Positions 1 through 8,186 of a stretch of DNA of 64,000 bases are shown piece by piece. Under the pieces are notes generated by a model that worked only from the letters and a program-made list of their open reading frames with translations, had not been told where the DNA came from and made no database searches. Each line of letters opens with the position of its first letter. The first letter of the stretch is position 1. The stretch lies in NCBI RefSeq assembly GCF_003342675.1, contig NZ_CP031148.1:2356001-2420000 (forward strand), in the 5' to 3' direction. Made by a program: the position numbers and the translations under genes. Source of the DNA: Haloplanus rubicundus (GTDB lineage: Archaea > Halobacteriota > Halobacteria > Halobacteriales > Haloferacaceae).

Positions 1-743
1 CGCAGTCGTGGCTCGACTGGGGCTTTCTCACCAGCGCCCACAGCGGGACGGCAGCCGACGCTGGCCTCTACCCCGCCATCGGCGGCTCCATCCTCCTGAT
101 GGTCACCGTCGCCGCGCTCTCCTTTCCCCTCGGCGTCGGCGCCGCGGTGTATCTGGAGGAGTACGCGCCGGATAACCGCTTCACCCGCTTCATCGACGTG
201 AACATCTCCAATCTCGCTGGCGTCCCCTCCGTCGTGTACGGGCTGCTCGGCCTCGGCGTGTTCGTCACCTATCTCGGCCAGCCGACCGGGACGGTGTTGA
301 TCGGGGGGGCGACGCTCGCGCTCCTCATTCTCCCCATCGTCATCATCTCCGCCCGCGAGGCGCTCCGGAGCGTCCCGAACGAGATGCGACAGGCCTCCTA
401 CGGGATGGGCGCGACGCGGTGGCAGACGATCAAAAACGTCGTCCTCCCCCGGGCCTTCCCGGGGATTCTGACCGGGACGATCCTGGCGCTCGGCCGCGCC
501 ATCGGCGAGACGGCGCCGCTCATCATGATCGGCGCGCCGAACGTCCTCTTCTCCCTGCCGACGGCCCTCTCCTCGAAAGTGAGCGCGATGCCCCTGCAGG
601 TGTACGCCTGGGCGAGCCTCTTCGCCAGCGAACCCTTCTACCAGGCGGCCGTCCCCGCGGGCGTCGTCGTGTTGCTCATCGTCCTGCTCAGCATGAACTC
701 CGTCGCCATCGTGCTGCGCAACAAGTACCAGAACAACCAGTGA
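1..743 (+). CDS. pstA: Phosphate ABC transporter permease PstA (5' partial)
   Basis: The reading frame is open from the window edge (first full codon at base 3), so the true start lies upstream. The protein is one of the two membrane permeases of the high-affinity phosphate importer PstSCAB. Several hydrophobic membrane segments are visible, and the cytoplasmic EAA-type loop follows the pattern YGMGATRWQTIKNVVLP, ending in GRAIGETAPL, which is typical of PstA. It ends 6 bp before pstB on the same strand, as expected for a pst operon. The missing part is probably the first membrane segment and the preceding pstC and pstS genes. The family assignment is firm. Confidence 0.93.
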   Translation, partial: QSWLDWGFLTSAHSGTAADAGLYPAIGGSILLMVTVAALSFPLGVGAAVYLEEYAPDNRFTRFIDVNISNLAGVPSVVYGLLGLGVFVTYLGQPTGTVLIGGATLALLILPIVIISAREALRSVPNEMRQASYGMGATRWQTIKNVVLPRAFPGILTGTILALGRAIGETAPLIMIGAPNVLFSLPTALSSKVSAMPLQVYAWASLFASEPFYQAAVPAGVVVLLIVLLSMNSVAIVLRNKYQNNQ

Positions 744-749
744 TCACCA

Positions 750-1625
750 ATGACAGATAATCCGGAGCAGGAGTACGCGACCGAGGAATCGACCGACGAT
801 CCGACGACCGACGACATGCTCGTCGAAACCGACGTGAGCGGGAGCGTGGAGTCGTCGGGGCCGACGATGCAGGCGAACACCGTCGTCCGCGCCGAGAACG
901 TCGACGTCTGGTACAACGACGAGCAGGCGCTTCGGGACATCAGCCTCGAAATCCCGGAGAATCAGGTGACGGCCATGATCGGGCCGTCGGGCTGTGGGAA
1001 GTCCACCTTCCTCCGGTGTATCAACCGGATGAACGACCTCATCGACGCCGCCCGCGTCGAGGGTGACCTCTACCTGCGCGGGAAGAACGTCTACGACGAC
1101 GACGTAGACCCCGTCGCGCTCCGCCGCCGGGTCGGCATGGTGTTCCAGTCGCCGAACCCCTTCCCCAAGAGCATCTACGACAACGTCGCGTACGGCCTGA
1201 AGATCCAGAACAAGGAGGGCGACTACGACGAAATCGTCGAGGAGTCGCTGAAACGGGCGGCGCTGTGGGACGAGGTGAACGACCGCCTCGACGAATCCGG
1301 GTTGGAACTCTCCGGCGGGCAGCAACAGCGGCTCTGTATCGCCCGCGCCATCGCCCCCGACCCCGAGGTCATCCTGATGGACGAACCGGCGTCCGCGCTC
1401 GACCCCGTCGCCACCTCACAGATCGAGGACCTCATCTCCGAACTCGCCGAGGAGTACACCGTCGTCATCGTCACCCACAACATGCAACAGGCGGCGCGCA
1501 TCTCCAACAAGACGGCCGTCTTCCTCACCGGCGGCGAACTCGTCGAGTTCGACGACACCGAGAAAATCTTCGAGAACCCCGAGAGTCAGCGCGTCGAGGA
1601 CTACATCACCGGCAAGTTCGGCTAG
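750..1625 (+). CDS. pstB: Phosphate ABC transporter ATPase PstB
   Basis: This 291-residue ATPase powers PstCA phosphate import at the inner face of the membrane. Visible motifs are Walker [10 protein letters not shown] (about residues 78-86), Q-loop [11 protein letters not shown], signature LSGGQQQR, Walker [13 protein letters not shown] and the H-loop VTHN. The Q-loop sequence with NPFP is characteristic of PstB. The first 45 or so residues are an acidic, low-complexity extension that bacterial PstB lacks; this is common in haloarchaeal proteins. The ATG lies 6 bp after the pstA stop, so the two are probably co-transcribed. No other annotation fits as well. Confidence 0.96.
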   Translation: MTDNPEQEYATEESTDDPTTDDMLVETDVSGSVESSGPTMQANTVVRAENVDVWYNDEQALRDISLEIPENQVTAMIGPSGCGKSTFLRCINRMNDLIDAARVEGDLYLRGKNVYDDDVDPVALRRRVGMVFQSPNPFPKSIYDNVAYGLKIQNKEGDYDEIVEESLKRAALWDEVNDRLDESGLELSGGQQQRLCIARAIAPDPEVILMDEPASALDPVATSQIEDLISELAEEYTVVIVTHNMQQAARISNKTAVFLTGGELVEFDDTEKIFENPESQRVEDYITGKFG

Positions 1626-1628
1626 CGG

Positions 1629-1668
1629 CTATAGAGTTCCTCGCAAGGAACTATAGATCTCTCTATAG
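1629..1668. promoter_or_regulatory. CTATAG-rich inverted repeat between pstB and phoU
   Basis: Three copies of the palindrome CTATAG lie at 1629-1634, 1651-1656 and 1663-1668. The first two flank GTTCC/GGAAC arms, so 1629-1656 can form a hairpin. The stretch sits after the pstB stop and about 25 bp upstream of a TTTAGG-like box A for phoU. It could be an operator or a 3' hairpin of the pst transcript. The arrangement is seen directly; the function is inferred. Confidence 0.45.
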
Positions 1669-1720
1669 TCAACAGTAGACATGGGGCAACGCTTTAGGGT
1701 AACCGTATCCTGACGACGGT

Positions 1721-2404
1721 ATGGCGCGAACGGACTATCAGTCGTCGCTGGAGGAGCTCCGCGACGACGTTCTCTACATGAGCGAGCTGGTCGCGGAGCG
1801 GCTCCGGACGGGACTCGACGCCCTCGAACGGAAGGACGAACGACTCGCACAGGAGGTGATCGAGGGTGACGACGAGATCAACCAAATGTATCTCGAACTG
1901 GAAGGGGAGTGTGTCGATCTGATCGCGCTCCAACAGCCCGTCGCGAGCGACCTGCGGTTCATCGCGGCGTCGTTCAAGATCATCACGGACCTCGAACGCA
2001 TCGGCGACCTGGCGGTCAACCTCGGCGGCTACACCCTCGACGCCGAGCGTGACCTCTTTCCCGACGTCGACATGCAGCGCATCGGGATGACGACTCTCGA
2101 GATGCTCGAGGACGCGATGAACGCCTACGCCGACGAGGACGTGGACGCGTGTTACGCCGTCGCCGAACGCGACGACGAGGTGGACGCGATGTGTGAGGCC
2201 GCGAGCGAAGTCGTCGTCCGTGACCTCATCGAGGGCGACTACCTCGCCGACGAGGAGGACGACGCCGAGACGAAATCGCTGATGCAGGACGTCTCCCGCC
2301 TCCTGCTCACCATCCGTGACCTCGAACGTGTGGGCGACCACGCCGTCAACATCGCCGCCCGCACGCTCTACATGGCCGAGAACGACGACGAACTACTCTA
2401 CTAG
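1721..2404 (+). CDS. phoU: Phosphate transport regulator PhoU
   Basis: This 227-residue cytoplasmic protein is built from two copies of the PhoU three-helix repeat. Each contains the conserved metal-binding pattern: LRFIAASFKIITDLERIGDLAVN near residue 90 and LLLTIRDLERVGDHAVNIA near residue 198 (E/D-R-x-GDxAVN). PhoU links Pst transporter activity to phosphate signalling. It follows pstB by 95 bp. A TTTAGG element about 27 bp before the ATG suggests its own leaderless promoter in addition to read-through. Its 3' end overlaps the convergent HTH gene by 12 bp. Confidence 0.94.
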   Translation: MARTDYQSSLEELRDDVLYMSELVAERLRTGLDALERKDERLAQEVIEGDDEINQMYLELEGECVDLIALQQPVASDLRFIAASFKIITDLERIGDLAVNLGGYTLDAERDLFPDVDMQRIGMTTLEMLEDAMNAYADEDVDACYAVAERDDEVDAMCEAASEVVVRDLIEGDYLADEEDDAETKSLMQDVSRLLLTIRDLERVGDHAVNIAARTLYMAENDDELLY

Positions 2405-3046
2405 ACGACTCATCACCGTCGCCTCCGCCTTCCGGAGGTGTTCGGCGGCCGTCCCCGGCGCGACGCCCAGCGTGGCGGCCACCTCTTCGACCGTCCCGCC
2501 CCGCGGCGAGTCGTAGTACCCACAGTCGACGGCGGTCGCGACGGCCGCACGCTGGCAGTCGGTGAGTCGAGGCGTCGTCGGCCCCGCCCGTCGCCGGTAC
2601 GGCCCGACCGAGCGCACCGTCGCCCGGAGCCCGTCGGGCAACCCCTCGACGGCAGCGTCGACGTCCGCGGGCGTCCCGACGAGCGTCAGGTCCGTCGTCC
2701 CGTCGGGGTTAAACTCGACCGGCGGTACCACCACGAGCGTCCCGCGGGCAAAGGCCGCGATGTAGTTCCGGTCCGCGTCGGTCGCCCGGTCACGGACACA
2801 GCAGTAGAAGACGCCGTCTTCGGCGTCGGTGAGGCTGTATTCCACCGTCGCCTCGCGGGCGTCGAGTTTCGCCCGGAACGGGTCCGGATCGCCCCGAATC
2901 CGGAACACCATCGTGTTCGTCTCGTCGAACACCGTGTTCCAGTGGAGCAGCGCCGCGCCGTCGATTTCGTCGTGGCGCATCTCGAAGGCGTGCATCGGGT
3001 GGAGCGATCCCGCCTCGTGGTGGATTCGCAGGTCCACGTACTTCAT
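2393..3046 (-). CDS. HTH_10 (bacterioopsin-activator type) transcriptional regulator
   Basis: The 217-residue protein has a roughly 150-residue N-terminal sensing region of unknown ligand and a C-terminal helix-turn-helix of the HTH_10 family (LTDCQRAAVATAVDCGYY, then TVEEVAATLGVAPGTAAEHL). These are single-component haloarchaeal transcription factors related to Bat. The reading frame stays open far upstream, but ATG at 3046 (MKYVDLRIHHE) is chosen because a TTTTATTTAAG box A lies about 25 bp before it. It is convergent with phoU and divergent from the methyltransferase. The target genes cannot be read from the sequence. Confidence 0.85.
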   Translation of the reverse strand: MKYVDLRIHHEAGSLHPMHAFEMRHDEIDGAALLHWNTVFDETNTMVFRIRGDPDPFRAKLDAREATVEYSLTDAEDGVFYCCVRDRATDADRNYIAAFARGTLVVVPPVEFNPDGTTDLTLVGTPADVDAAVEGLPDGLRATVRSVGPYRRRAGPTTPRLTDCQRAAVATAVDCGYYDSPRGGTVEEVAATLGVAPGTAAEHLRKAEATVMSRLVE

Positions 3047-3065
3047 CGGGACGCCGTTGACACGG

Positions 3066-3076
3066 CTTAAATAAAA
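3066..3076 (-). promoter_or_regulatory. Box A of the HTH_10 regulator gene
   Basis: On the minus strand this reads TTTTATTTAAG, centred about 25 bp upstream of the ATG at 3046. That is the spacing expected for a leaderless haloarchaeal transcript, and it decides the start chosen for that gene. Confidence 0.6.
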
Positions 3077-3130
3077 GCCTCGGGAGTGAGGCAGTTCGGA
3101 CTCGGGCGCTCGCGGAGAAGGCAATCCCGT

Positions 3131-3724
3131 ATGACACCGACGCAACTCGCGTTCGGGGCGGGCCTCGTCGCCGCCGCGGGCGTCTACGGCATCGTCTGCG
3201 GGACGCTCCTGACCGACCACGAGTGGTGGCCACCGGGCGACCGGACGCCCGCGTACTACTGTCACTGGACGCTCGTCGGCGTCTTCGACGTGGCGCTTTT
3301 CGCCACTGCAGTCCTCGATTTCGGCGGGTGGGGGCTGCCGGCCCCGGCGTCGTCCGTCGGCCTCGTCGCCGCACTCCTCGGCACCGCCGTCTTCGTCCGG
3401 AGCGCGCGGGCGATGGACTCCGCGGAGACGATGGGCGTGACCGGTGACCTCTACACCGACGGCCCGTACGCCTACAGCCGCAACCCGCAGTACGTGGGCA
3501 TGATCGTCGGCGTGAGTGGGTTCGCGCTGGCGGTCGATTCGGCGCTCGTGGCGGCCCTCGCCGCCGCGCACGTCGGCTGGGTGCTCCTCCTCCCCCGCGC
3601 CGAGGAGCCACACCTGCGCGCCGCGTTCGGCGACGCCTACGACCGCTACGCCGCCCGCGTCCCGCGGTTCGTCGGCATCCGTACGCTCTACGGACGCGGG
3701 GACGACGAGGAACTCCCCCACTGA
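3131..3724 (+). CDS. Isoprenylcysteine carboxyl methyltransferase-like membrane protein
   Basis: The 197-residue integral membrane protein has four or five predicted membrane helices. It carries the SAM-binding signature of the ICMT/phospholipid methyltransferase superfamily: YAYSRNPQYVGM near residue 114, and the C-terminal EEPHLRAAFGDAYDRY...VPRF pattern. The family methylates small or lipid substrates at the membrane; the substrate here is unknown. An upstream ATG at 3086 is possible but would add a basic, non-conserved segment, so 3131 is preferred. It is followed after 11 bp by nuoCD, with no clear functional link. Confidence 0.8.
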   Translation: MTPTQLAFGAGLVAAAGVYGIVCGTLLTDHEWWPPGDRTPAYYCHWTLVGVFDVALFATAVLDFGGWGLPAPASSVGLVAALLGTAVFVRSARAMDSAETMGVTGDLYTDGPYAYSRNPQYVGMIVGVSGFALAVDSALVAALAAAHVGWVLLLPRAEEPHLRAAFGDAYDRYAARVPRFVGIRTLYGRGDDEELPH

Positions 3725-3735
3725 CCCTCGCTCCC

Positions 3736-5385
3736 ATGACCGCACAGCAACTGCCGCCGCGACCCGAATCGACGACCGACCGCTCGCTCGCCGACCTGCT
3801 CTCCCCGTACGCCACCGACCGCGACGACCACCTGAACGCCCCGGCGTTCGTCGTCCGTCCCGACGAGGTGGCGGCGGCGCTGTCGACGCTCCGCGACGAG
3901 GCTGGATTCGATCACTGCGCCTGCGTCACTGCACAGGAATACGCGGACCGCTACGAGACGATCTATCACCTCCGGCGGTACGACGACCCGACCGACGAGG
4001 TGAGCGTCGTCGTTCCGGCGCCGAAGGCCGATCCGACGTCGGAGAGCGCCACCTCCGTCTACGAGACGGCAGCCTGGCACGAACGCGAGGCCTACGACCT
4101 CGTTGGCATCGAATACGCCGACCACCCGGACCTCCGTCGCATCCTCCTCCCCGAGACGTGGCAGGGGCATCCCCTCTCGCTCGACTACGACCAAAATCGT
4201 CCCCAGGTCGTCCGTTACGACGAGAACGCGAATCCCGTCGCCGCCGACGACAGTCACGGCGAGACGATGTTTCTCAACATCGGGCCCCACCATCCGGCGA
4301 CACACGGCGTTCTCCACCTCGAAACCGTCCTCGACGGCGAACAGGTTGTCGACGTCGACCCGGATATCGGCTACATCCACCGCTGTGAGGAGCAGATGGC
4401 ACAGTCCGGCACGTACCGCTACCAGATCATGCCCTACCCCGACCGCTGGGACTGGGGCGGTGCCGGCCTGCTGAACGAGTGGGCGTACGCCCGCGTCGCG
4501 GAGGATCTCGCGGACGTCGACGTGCCCGAATACGCGCAGGTCGTCCGGACGATGAGCGCGGAACTCTCGCGAATCCTGTCGCACCTGCTCGCGGTCGGGA
4601 CCTACGCCCTCGACGTGGTTGGCGACTTCACCGCGACGTTCATGTACGCGATCAACGACCGCGAGACGGTCCAGAACATCCTCGAAGACCTCACCGGGCA
4701 GCGTCTGATGTTCAACTACTTCCGTCTCGGCGGGGTGGTCTGGGACCTCCCCGACCCCCGTGAGGACTTCTTCGAGGGAGTCCGTGCGCTCCTCGACAAC
4801 CTCCCCGAACGGCTGGAGGAGTATCACGACCTCCTCACGTCGAACGAAATCCTGCAGGTTCGCACCGTCGATACGGGCGTCCTGTCGCCGGAGGTGGCCA
4901 AACAGTACGGCTGTACCGGTCCCGTGGCCCGCGGGTCGGGGATCGACTACGACCTCCGCCGGGACGACCCCTACGGGTACTACGACGAACTCGACTGGGA
5001 TGTCGTCACGGCGGACGGCTGTGACAACTACGCACGGTTGCTCGTCCGCCTGCAGGAGATGGAGGAGTCGGCGAAGATCATCGAGCAGTGCGTCGACCTG
5101 CTGGAAGACTGGCCCGAGGACGACCGGACGATACAGAGCAACGTCCCGCGGACGATCCGACCCGACGACGACACGGAAGTGTATCGCGCCGTCGAGGCCG
5201 CGAAGGGCGAACTCGGCATCTACGTTCGGGCGGACGGCACGGAGAAGCCGGCCCGCTTCAAGATCCGTGGGCCGTCGTTCTCCAACCTCCAGGCACTCCC
5301 CGAGATGGCCGAAGGCGAGTACGTCCCCGACCTGATCGCGTCGCTCGGAAGCCTCGATACGATCATGGGTGAGGTCGATCGCTGA
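3736..5385 (+). CDS. nuoCD: NADH dehydrogenase-like complex I subunit C/D fusion
   Basis: This 549-residue protein fuses a NuoC-like domain (residues about 1-165, with HEREAYDLVGI) to a NuoD/49-kDa domain (residues about 175-549, with NIGPHHPATHGVLHL, RCEEQMAQSGTYR, YGCTGPVARGSG and ending in SLGSLDTIMGEVDR). In complex I or the Fpo-type complex these subunits form the quinone-site connecting module. Haloarchaea normally carry this fusion inside a nuoABCDHIJKLMN operon. Here the neighbours are a methyltransferase and a SnoaL-like gene, with no nuoB or nuoH. The sequence is full length with no frameshift, so it looks functional, possibly as a second copy. Confidence 0.92.
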   Translation: MTAQQLPPRPESTTDRSLADLLSPYATDRDDHLNAPAFVVRPDEVAAALSTLRDEAGFDHCACVTAQEYADRYETIYHLRRYDDPTDEVSVVVPAPKADPTSESATSVYETAAWHEREAYDLVGIEYADHPDLRRILLPETWQGHPLSLDYDQNRPQVVRYDENANPVAADDSHGETMFLNIGPHHPATHGVLHLETVLDGEQVVDVDPDIGYIHRCEEQMAQSGTYRYQIMPYPDRWDWGGAGLLNEWAYARVAEDLADVDVPEYAQVVRTMSAELSRILSHLLAVGTYALDVVGDFTATFMYAINDRETVQNILEDLTGQRLMFNYFRLGGVVWDLPDPREDFFEGVRALLDNLPERLEEYHDLLTSNEILQVRTVDTGVLSPEVAKQYGCTGPVARGSGIDYDLRRDDPYGYYDELDWDVVTADGCDNYARLLVRLQEMEESAKIIEQCVDLLEDWPEDDRTIQSNVPRTIRPDDDTEVYRAVEAAKGELGIYVRADGTEKPARFKIRGPSFSNLQALPEMAEGEYVPDLIASLGSLDTIMGEVDR

Positions 5386-5431
5386 CGACGGCGTTGAAAG
5401 AGTTAACCCCTATCGGGGCGACGGGTTGCGC

Positions 5432-5827
5432 ATGAACGCGGCGGCAACCATCCGCGACTACTACGAGGCGCTCCGGCGGGGCGAGCCGCTCTACCCCTAC
5501 TTCGCGGAGCGCCCGGACGTGGTGAAGTTCGGCGTCGGCGAACGACTCGTCGGCTACGACGCCATCGCCGAGGGCCTGCGCGAGCAGACCCGGACGACCG
5601 AGGACTGGACGGTCGAGAGCGACGACCTGCGGGTCACCGAGCGCGACGGCTACGCCTACTTCTCCGACTCGGTGTTCATGTCGTGGACGGACCGCGAGGT
5701 CGACCACGAGTACGCCCTCACCACGCGGTGGAGCGGGACGATGGAACGCCGTGCGGTGGGGGACGAAGACGACGAGGCCGAGTGGCTGTTCGTCGGCATG
5801 CACGTCAGCACGCCATACGTCGACTGA
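5432..5827 (+). CDS. SnoaL-like (NTF2-fold) protein
   Basis: The 131-residue acidic protein resembles the NTF2/SnoaL-like fold. It has an N-terminal helix IRDYYEALRRGEPLYPYF, a central FGVGERLVGYDAIAEGLREQ and a beta-rich C-terminus. In haloarchaea such proteins are usually annotated as nuclear transport factor 2 family, of unknown function. ATG at 5432 is chosen because the sequence before it is not conserved-looking. The stop overlaps the next gene by 1 bp, so the two are probably co-transcribed. Confidence 0.7.
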   Translation: MNAAATIRDYYEALRRGEPLYPYFAERPDVVKFGVGERLVGYDAIAEGLREQTRTTEDWTVESDDLRVTERDGYAYFSDSVFMSWTDREVDHEYALTTRWSGTMERRAVGDEDDEAEWLFVGMHVSTPYVD

Positions 5828-6054
5828 TGGTCGGGCCCAGCCTCTCCGAGGAGGACCGAGCGGTCGCCTCGCGGCGCCTCAAACTCGGCTTCGTCGCGCT
5901 CGTCGGCTGTTCGGGCGGACTGGTCGCCCTCGCGGCCGGCGCCACGCCACTGCAGGCGCTCGTGGCGGTCGTCGTCGGCCTCCTCGCCGGCGGGGCGCTG
6001 ATGGCGTATCTCGGCTACGTCGGGCGGCAGTGGCGCGCGAAGCGCCGGCGCTGA
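5827..6054 (+). CDS. Small two-helix membrane protein, unknown
   Basis: The 75-residue protein has two predicted membrane helices (LGFVALVGCSGGLVALAAG and LVAVVVGLLAGGALMAYLGY) and a basic C-terminal tail. Its ATG overlaps the stop of the SnoaL-like gene (TGATG), which indicates translational coupling. I do not recognise the family. The hydrophobicity and overlap support a real gene. Confidence 0.65.
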   Translation: MVGPSLSEEDRAVASRRLKLGFVALVGCSGGLVALAAGATPLQALVAVVVGLLAGGALMAYLGYVGRQWRAKRRR

Positions 6055-6133
6055 TTCGCGCCATCGGGCGACCGTCCACCCGCCGGCCGCACTCGACCGA
6101 ACCCTTATCGGTACCGAGGGGCAGCGTCCGGCA

Positions 6134-6964
6134 ATGTCCCCTACGACACTCACGCCGCGTCGACGCGACGCGCTCCGTGCGCTCGTCGCGGTCCTCCTGC
6201 TCGTCGGGCCGGTCTGGATTCCCGCCCTCCATCTCGACGACCCGACCTACCAGTACGAGCGGACACGGGTCGTCGTCGACGGGGGCGGCGTGGCCCTCGT
6301 GAACGGGTCCGAGGCTCCGCCTCGAACGACGCCGAGTGACAGGATCGTCTGCGCGGGCACCGCCTCCCGCGCGTGTGCCTTCGAGCGACACCTGACCCGG
6401 AACCACACCGTTCTCACGGGGATCTACGCCAGCACCCCCGGCGAGCGGACGGACACGTTCGCCGTCGGTCCCGACCGATACGACTACGTCCAGATCGACG
6501 GCACGATCTACGAACCCGTCACGCTGGCGAACCGCTCCCGGACGTACGTCGTCGCGAACGGCACCGTCTATCGACGAGGAACGGCACCGGACGGGGTCGC
6601 CACCAGCGGCACCCTGTACCGGAGCGAGCTGTCGCTCAGACGGGCGTCGGCGACCGAGGCGCTGGCCGACGTGTCCCGGGATCCCGACGCGGTTCCGGCA
6701 CCCATCGGCCGAGCCGCCGAGACTGGTGTCGGGACCAGCCACACCAGACTGGACGTCCCCCAGACACCGATCCGAACCGATGACGGGACGTACTCCCGGG
6801 TCTATCTCGCCGAGTGGCGCGGACCGGTCGTCGAGAGCGGCTGGATCGAGACGCTGCTCGTGGTCGGGTCCTCGATAGCGGGGCTGGTTACGCTGTACCG
6901 GCTTCGTCGTCGCGTCGAGATCACGTACGTCGGTCCGCGGGAGGAGCACGACTCCGAGCCCTGA
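6134..6964 (+). CDS. Membrane-anchored exported protein, unknown
   Basis: The 276-residue protein has an N-terminal hydrophobic segment (about residues 15-32), a long extracytoplasmic region rich in NxT/S sites, and a second membrane helix near residue 240 (LLVVGSSIAGLVTLYRL) followed by a short basic tail. Two cysteines in the exported part (IVCAGTASRACAF) might form a disulphide. No enzymatic motif is visible. It is probably a haloarchaeal conserved hypothetical surface protein. It is convergent with the metalloprotease gene. Confidence 0.65.
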   Translation: MSPTTLTPRRRDALRALVAVLLLVGPVWIPALHLDDPTYQYERTRVVVDGGGVALVNGSEAPPRTTPSDRIVCAGTASRACAFERHLTRNHTVLTGIYASTPGERTDTFAVGPDRYDYVQIDGTIYEPVTLANRSRTYVVANGTVYRRGTAPDGVATSGTLYRSELSLRRASATEALADVSRDPDAVPAPIGRAAETGVGTSHTRLDVPQTPIRTDDGTYSRVYLAEWRGPVVESGWIETLLVVGSSIAGLVTLYRLRRRVEITYVGPREEHDSEP

Positions 6965-6980
6965 GCTTCGGGCGTGTCAT

Positions 6981-7062
6981 ACTGTTTATTGTAACTGTTT
7001 ACCGGTGGTTCGCCGAGACGGTCCGGCGAATCACCGGTACCGACTTACAGTAATCCGTATCA
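6981..7062. repeat. Dispersed palindromic element, copy A
   Basis: A near-perfect 16-bp inverted repeat (7000-7015 with 7024-7039, core ACCGGTGGTTCGCCG) is flanked on both sides by AT-richer arms, one containing ATTGTAACTG and the other ACAGTAATCCGTA. It fills the gap between two convergent genes, and the metalloprotease stop codon lies at its right end. Related copies occur at 29728-29763, 32231-32310 and 33170-33206. The role is unknown; a terminator or MITE-like origin are both possible. Confidence 0.75.
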
Positions 7063-8022
7063 GACCCGCGCCAGCCACCGCTCGGGGTGGTCGAGTTCCG
7101 CGTCAGTCGGGAGGTTCTCCGGGCGCTCCCACACGGCGCTCGCCCCCTCTAACCCCCGCTCGTCGGCGACGGTGCGGAAGAAGGCCGCTCCGCGTTCGTA
7201 CTGCCGGCGCTTCAGGCCGAGGCCGAGCAGTCGCCGAGCGAGTCGGGCGACGGGACCGCCACCCTGCCGTCGCGCGTCGAGTTTCGCCCGCAGGTCGGCG
7301 TAGTCGTCGTCGAACGCCCGGTCCATCAGGAGTTCGGCGTACCCCTCTACCGCCGTCATCGCCGTGTCGAGTTCGGCGAACGCCTCGCGGTCCAACTCGC
7401 CCGTCGCGAGGGCGTCGACGCCGCGTTCGAGGCGGGTTTCGAGATGATCGGAGAGCCACGGGGCCGCGCCGAACTCGGCGGCGTGGGACACCTCGTGGAA
7501 CGCGATCCACCGGCGGAAGCGGGCCTCCTCCACGTCGAGTGTCTCGGCCACGGCCGAGATGTTCGGGTGGACGAAATAGAGCGCGTGGTCCCGGTCCCCG
7601 GGTGCCGCCTCCGCCAGCAGGAGCGGGTCGTACTGGCCGAGGACGTTGCGGCCGAGGAAGGCGAGCATGAAGGAGAGGGTACCGGTGTTGACGACGCGGG
7701 TGATGCCGGGGAAAATCGCGTTCGGCGCCTCGCGTTCGACGGGCGCCATCACGCGCCGGAAGGTGTCGACGTTGGCGTCGATCCAGTGGTGGCGGTTCTG
7801 AATCTCGACCGTGTTCGGGAGGTCGAACGCGACGCCGCCGAGCGAGCGGAGGCGGTCCCGCGCGTCCCGAACGTCGGCCGCGTAGCCCGCCCGCTCGGCG
7901 TCGGTCAGGTCGAGGCGTCCGGCGTCCGTGCTGGCCTTGGCCGCCTCGGCGACCGCCTGCCAGTCGACGTGGCCGTCGCCGGAGGCGTTCGTGACGGTGC
8001 GGACGCTCCGGAAGAGGTTCAT
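7060..8022 (-). CDS. DUF2342-type zinc-dependent metalloprotease
   Basis: The 320-residue protein belongs to the zinc-dependent metalloprotease family (DUF2342) that actinobacterial annotations call coenzyme F420 biosynthesis-associated. The HExxH-like motif is FHEVSHAAEF near residue 165, with a downstream acidic residue in the segment VEGYAELLMD. The substrate is unknown. ATG at 8022 overlaps the stop of a 25-residue mini-ORF (8019-8096) whose sequence duplicates this protein's own first 20 residues. It lies on the strand of the ribosomal operon, downstream of rpsB. Confidence 0.82.
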   Translation of the reverse strand: MNLFRSVRTVTNASGDGHVDWQAVAEAAKASTDAGRLDLTDAERAGYAADVRDARDRLRSLGGVAFDLPNTVEIQNRHHWIDANVDTFRRVMAPVEREAPNAIFPGITRVVNTGTLSFMLAFLGRNVLGQYDPLLLAEAAPGDRDHALYFVHPNISAVAETLDVEEARFRRWIAFHEVSHAAEFGAAPWLSDHLETRLERGVDALATGELDREAFAELDTAMTAVEGYAELLMDRAFDDDYADLRAKLDARRQGGGPVARLARRLLGLGLKRRQYERGAAFFRTVADERGLEGASAVWERPENLPTDAELDHPERWLARV

Positions 8023-8096
8023 CGCTGCCTCCCGCTGTCGACGTGGCCGTCACCGGACGCGCTCGTGACGGTTCGGACGCTCCGGAAGCAGTGCAT
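7963..8096. repeat. Imperfect 60-bp tandem duplication at the metalloprotease start
   Basis: Bases 7963-8022 (first 20 codons of the metalloprotease) and 8037-8096 match at 53 of 60 positions, separated by 14 bp. The encoded peptides differ at only three of 20 residues. This is a segmental duplication seen directly in the sequence. Confidence 0.9.
8019..8096 (-). CDS. Possible 25-residue upstream mini-ORF
   Basis: ATG at 8096 opens a 25-codon frame, MHCFRSVRTVTSASGDGHVD followed by SGRQR and TGA. The stop overlaps the metalloprotease ATG as ATGA. Seventeen of its first 20 residues equal the metalloprotease N-terminus. Most differences between the two copies are silent, which hints that the frame may be translated. 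It could be a leader peptide coupling translation, or simply a remnant. No independent function can be assigned. Confidence 0.35.
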   Translation of the reverse strand: MHCFRSVRTVTSASGDGHVDSGRQR

Positions 8097-8186
8097 ACCG
8101 AGTGGAGTGCCGGCCGACGGAAAACGTTTCCGCGCGGACGCACCGCTACGCCGTCAGGATCGAGACGAAAAGTTCCGTGCGCCGCG

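Noticed and set aside
3086-3130. Upstream ATG start for the methyltransferase-like gene
   Set aside because: It adds 15 basic residues that do not fit the membrane protein and lies within the divergent promoter region.
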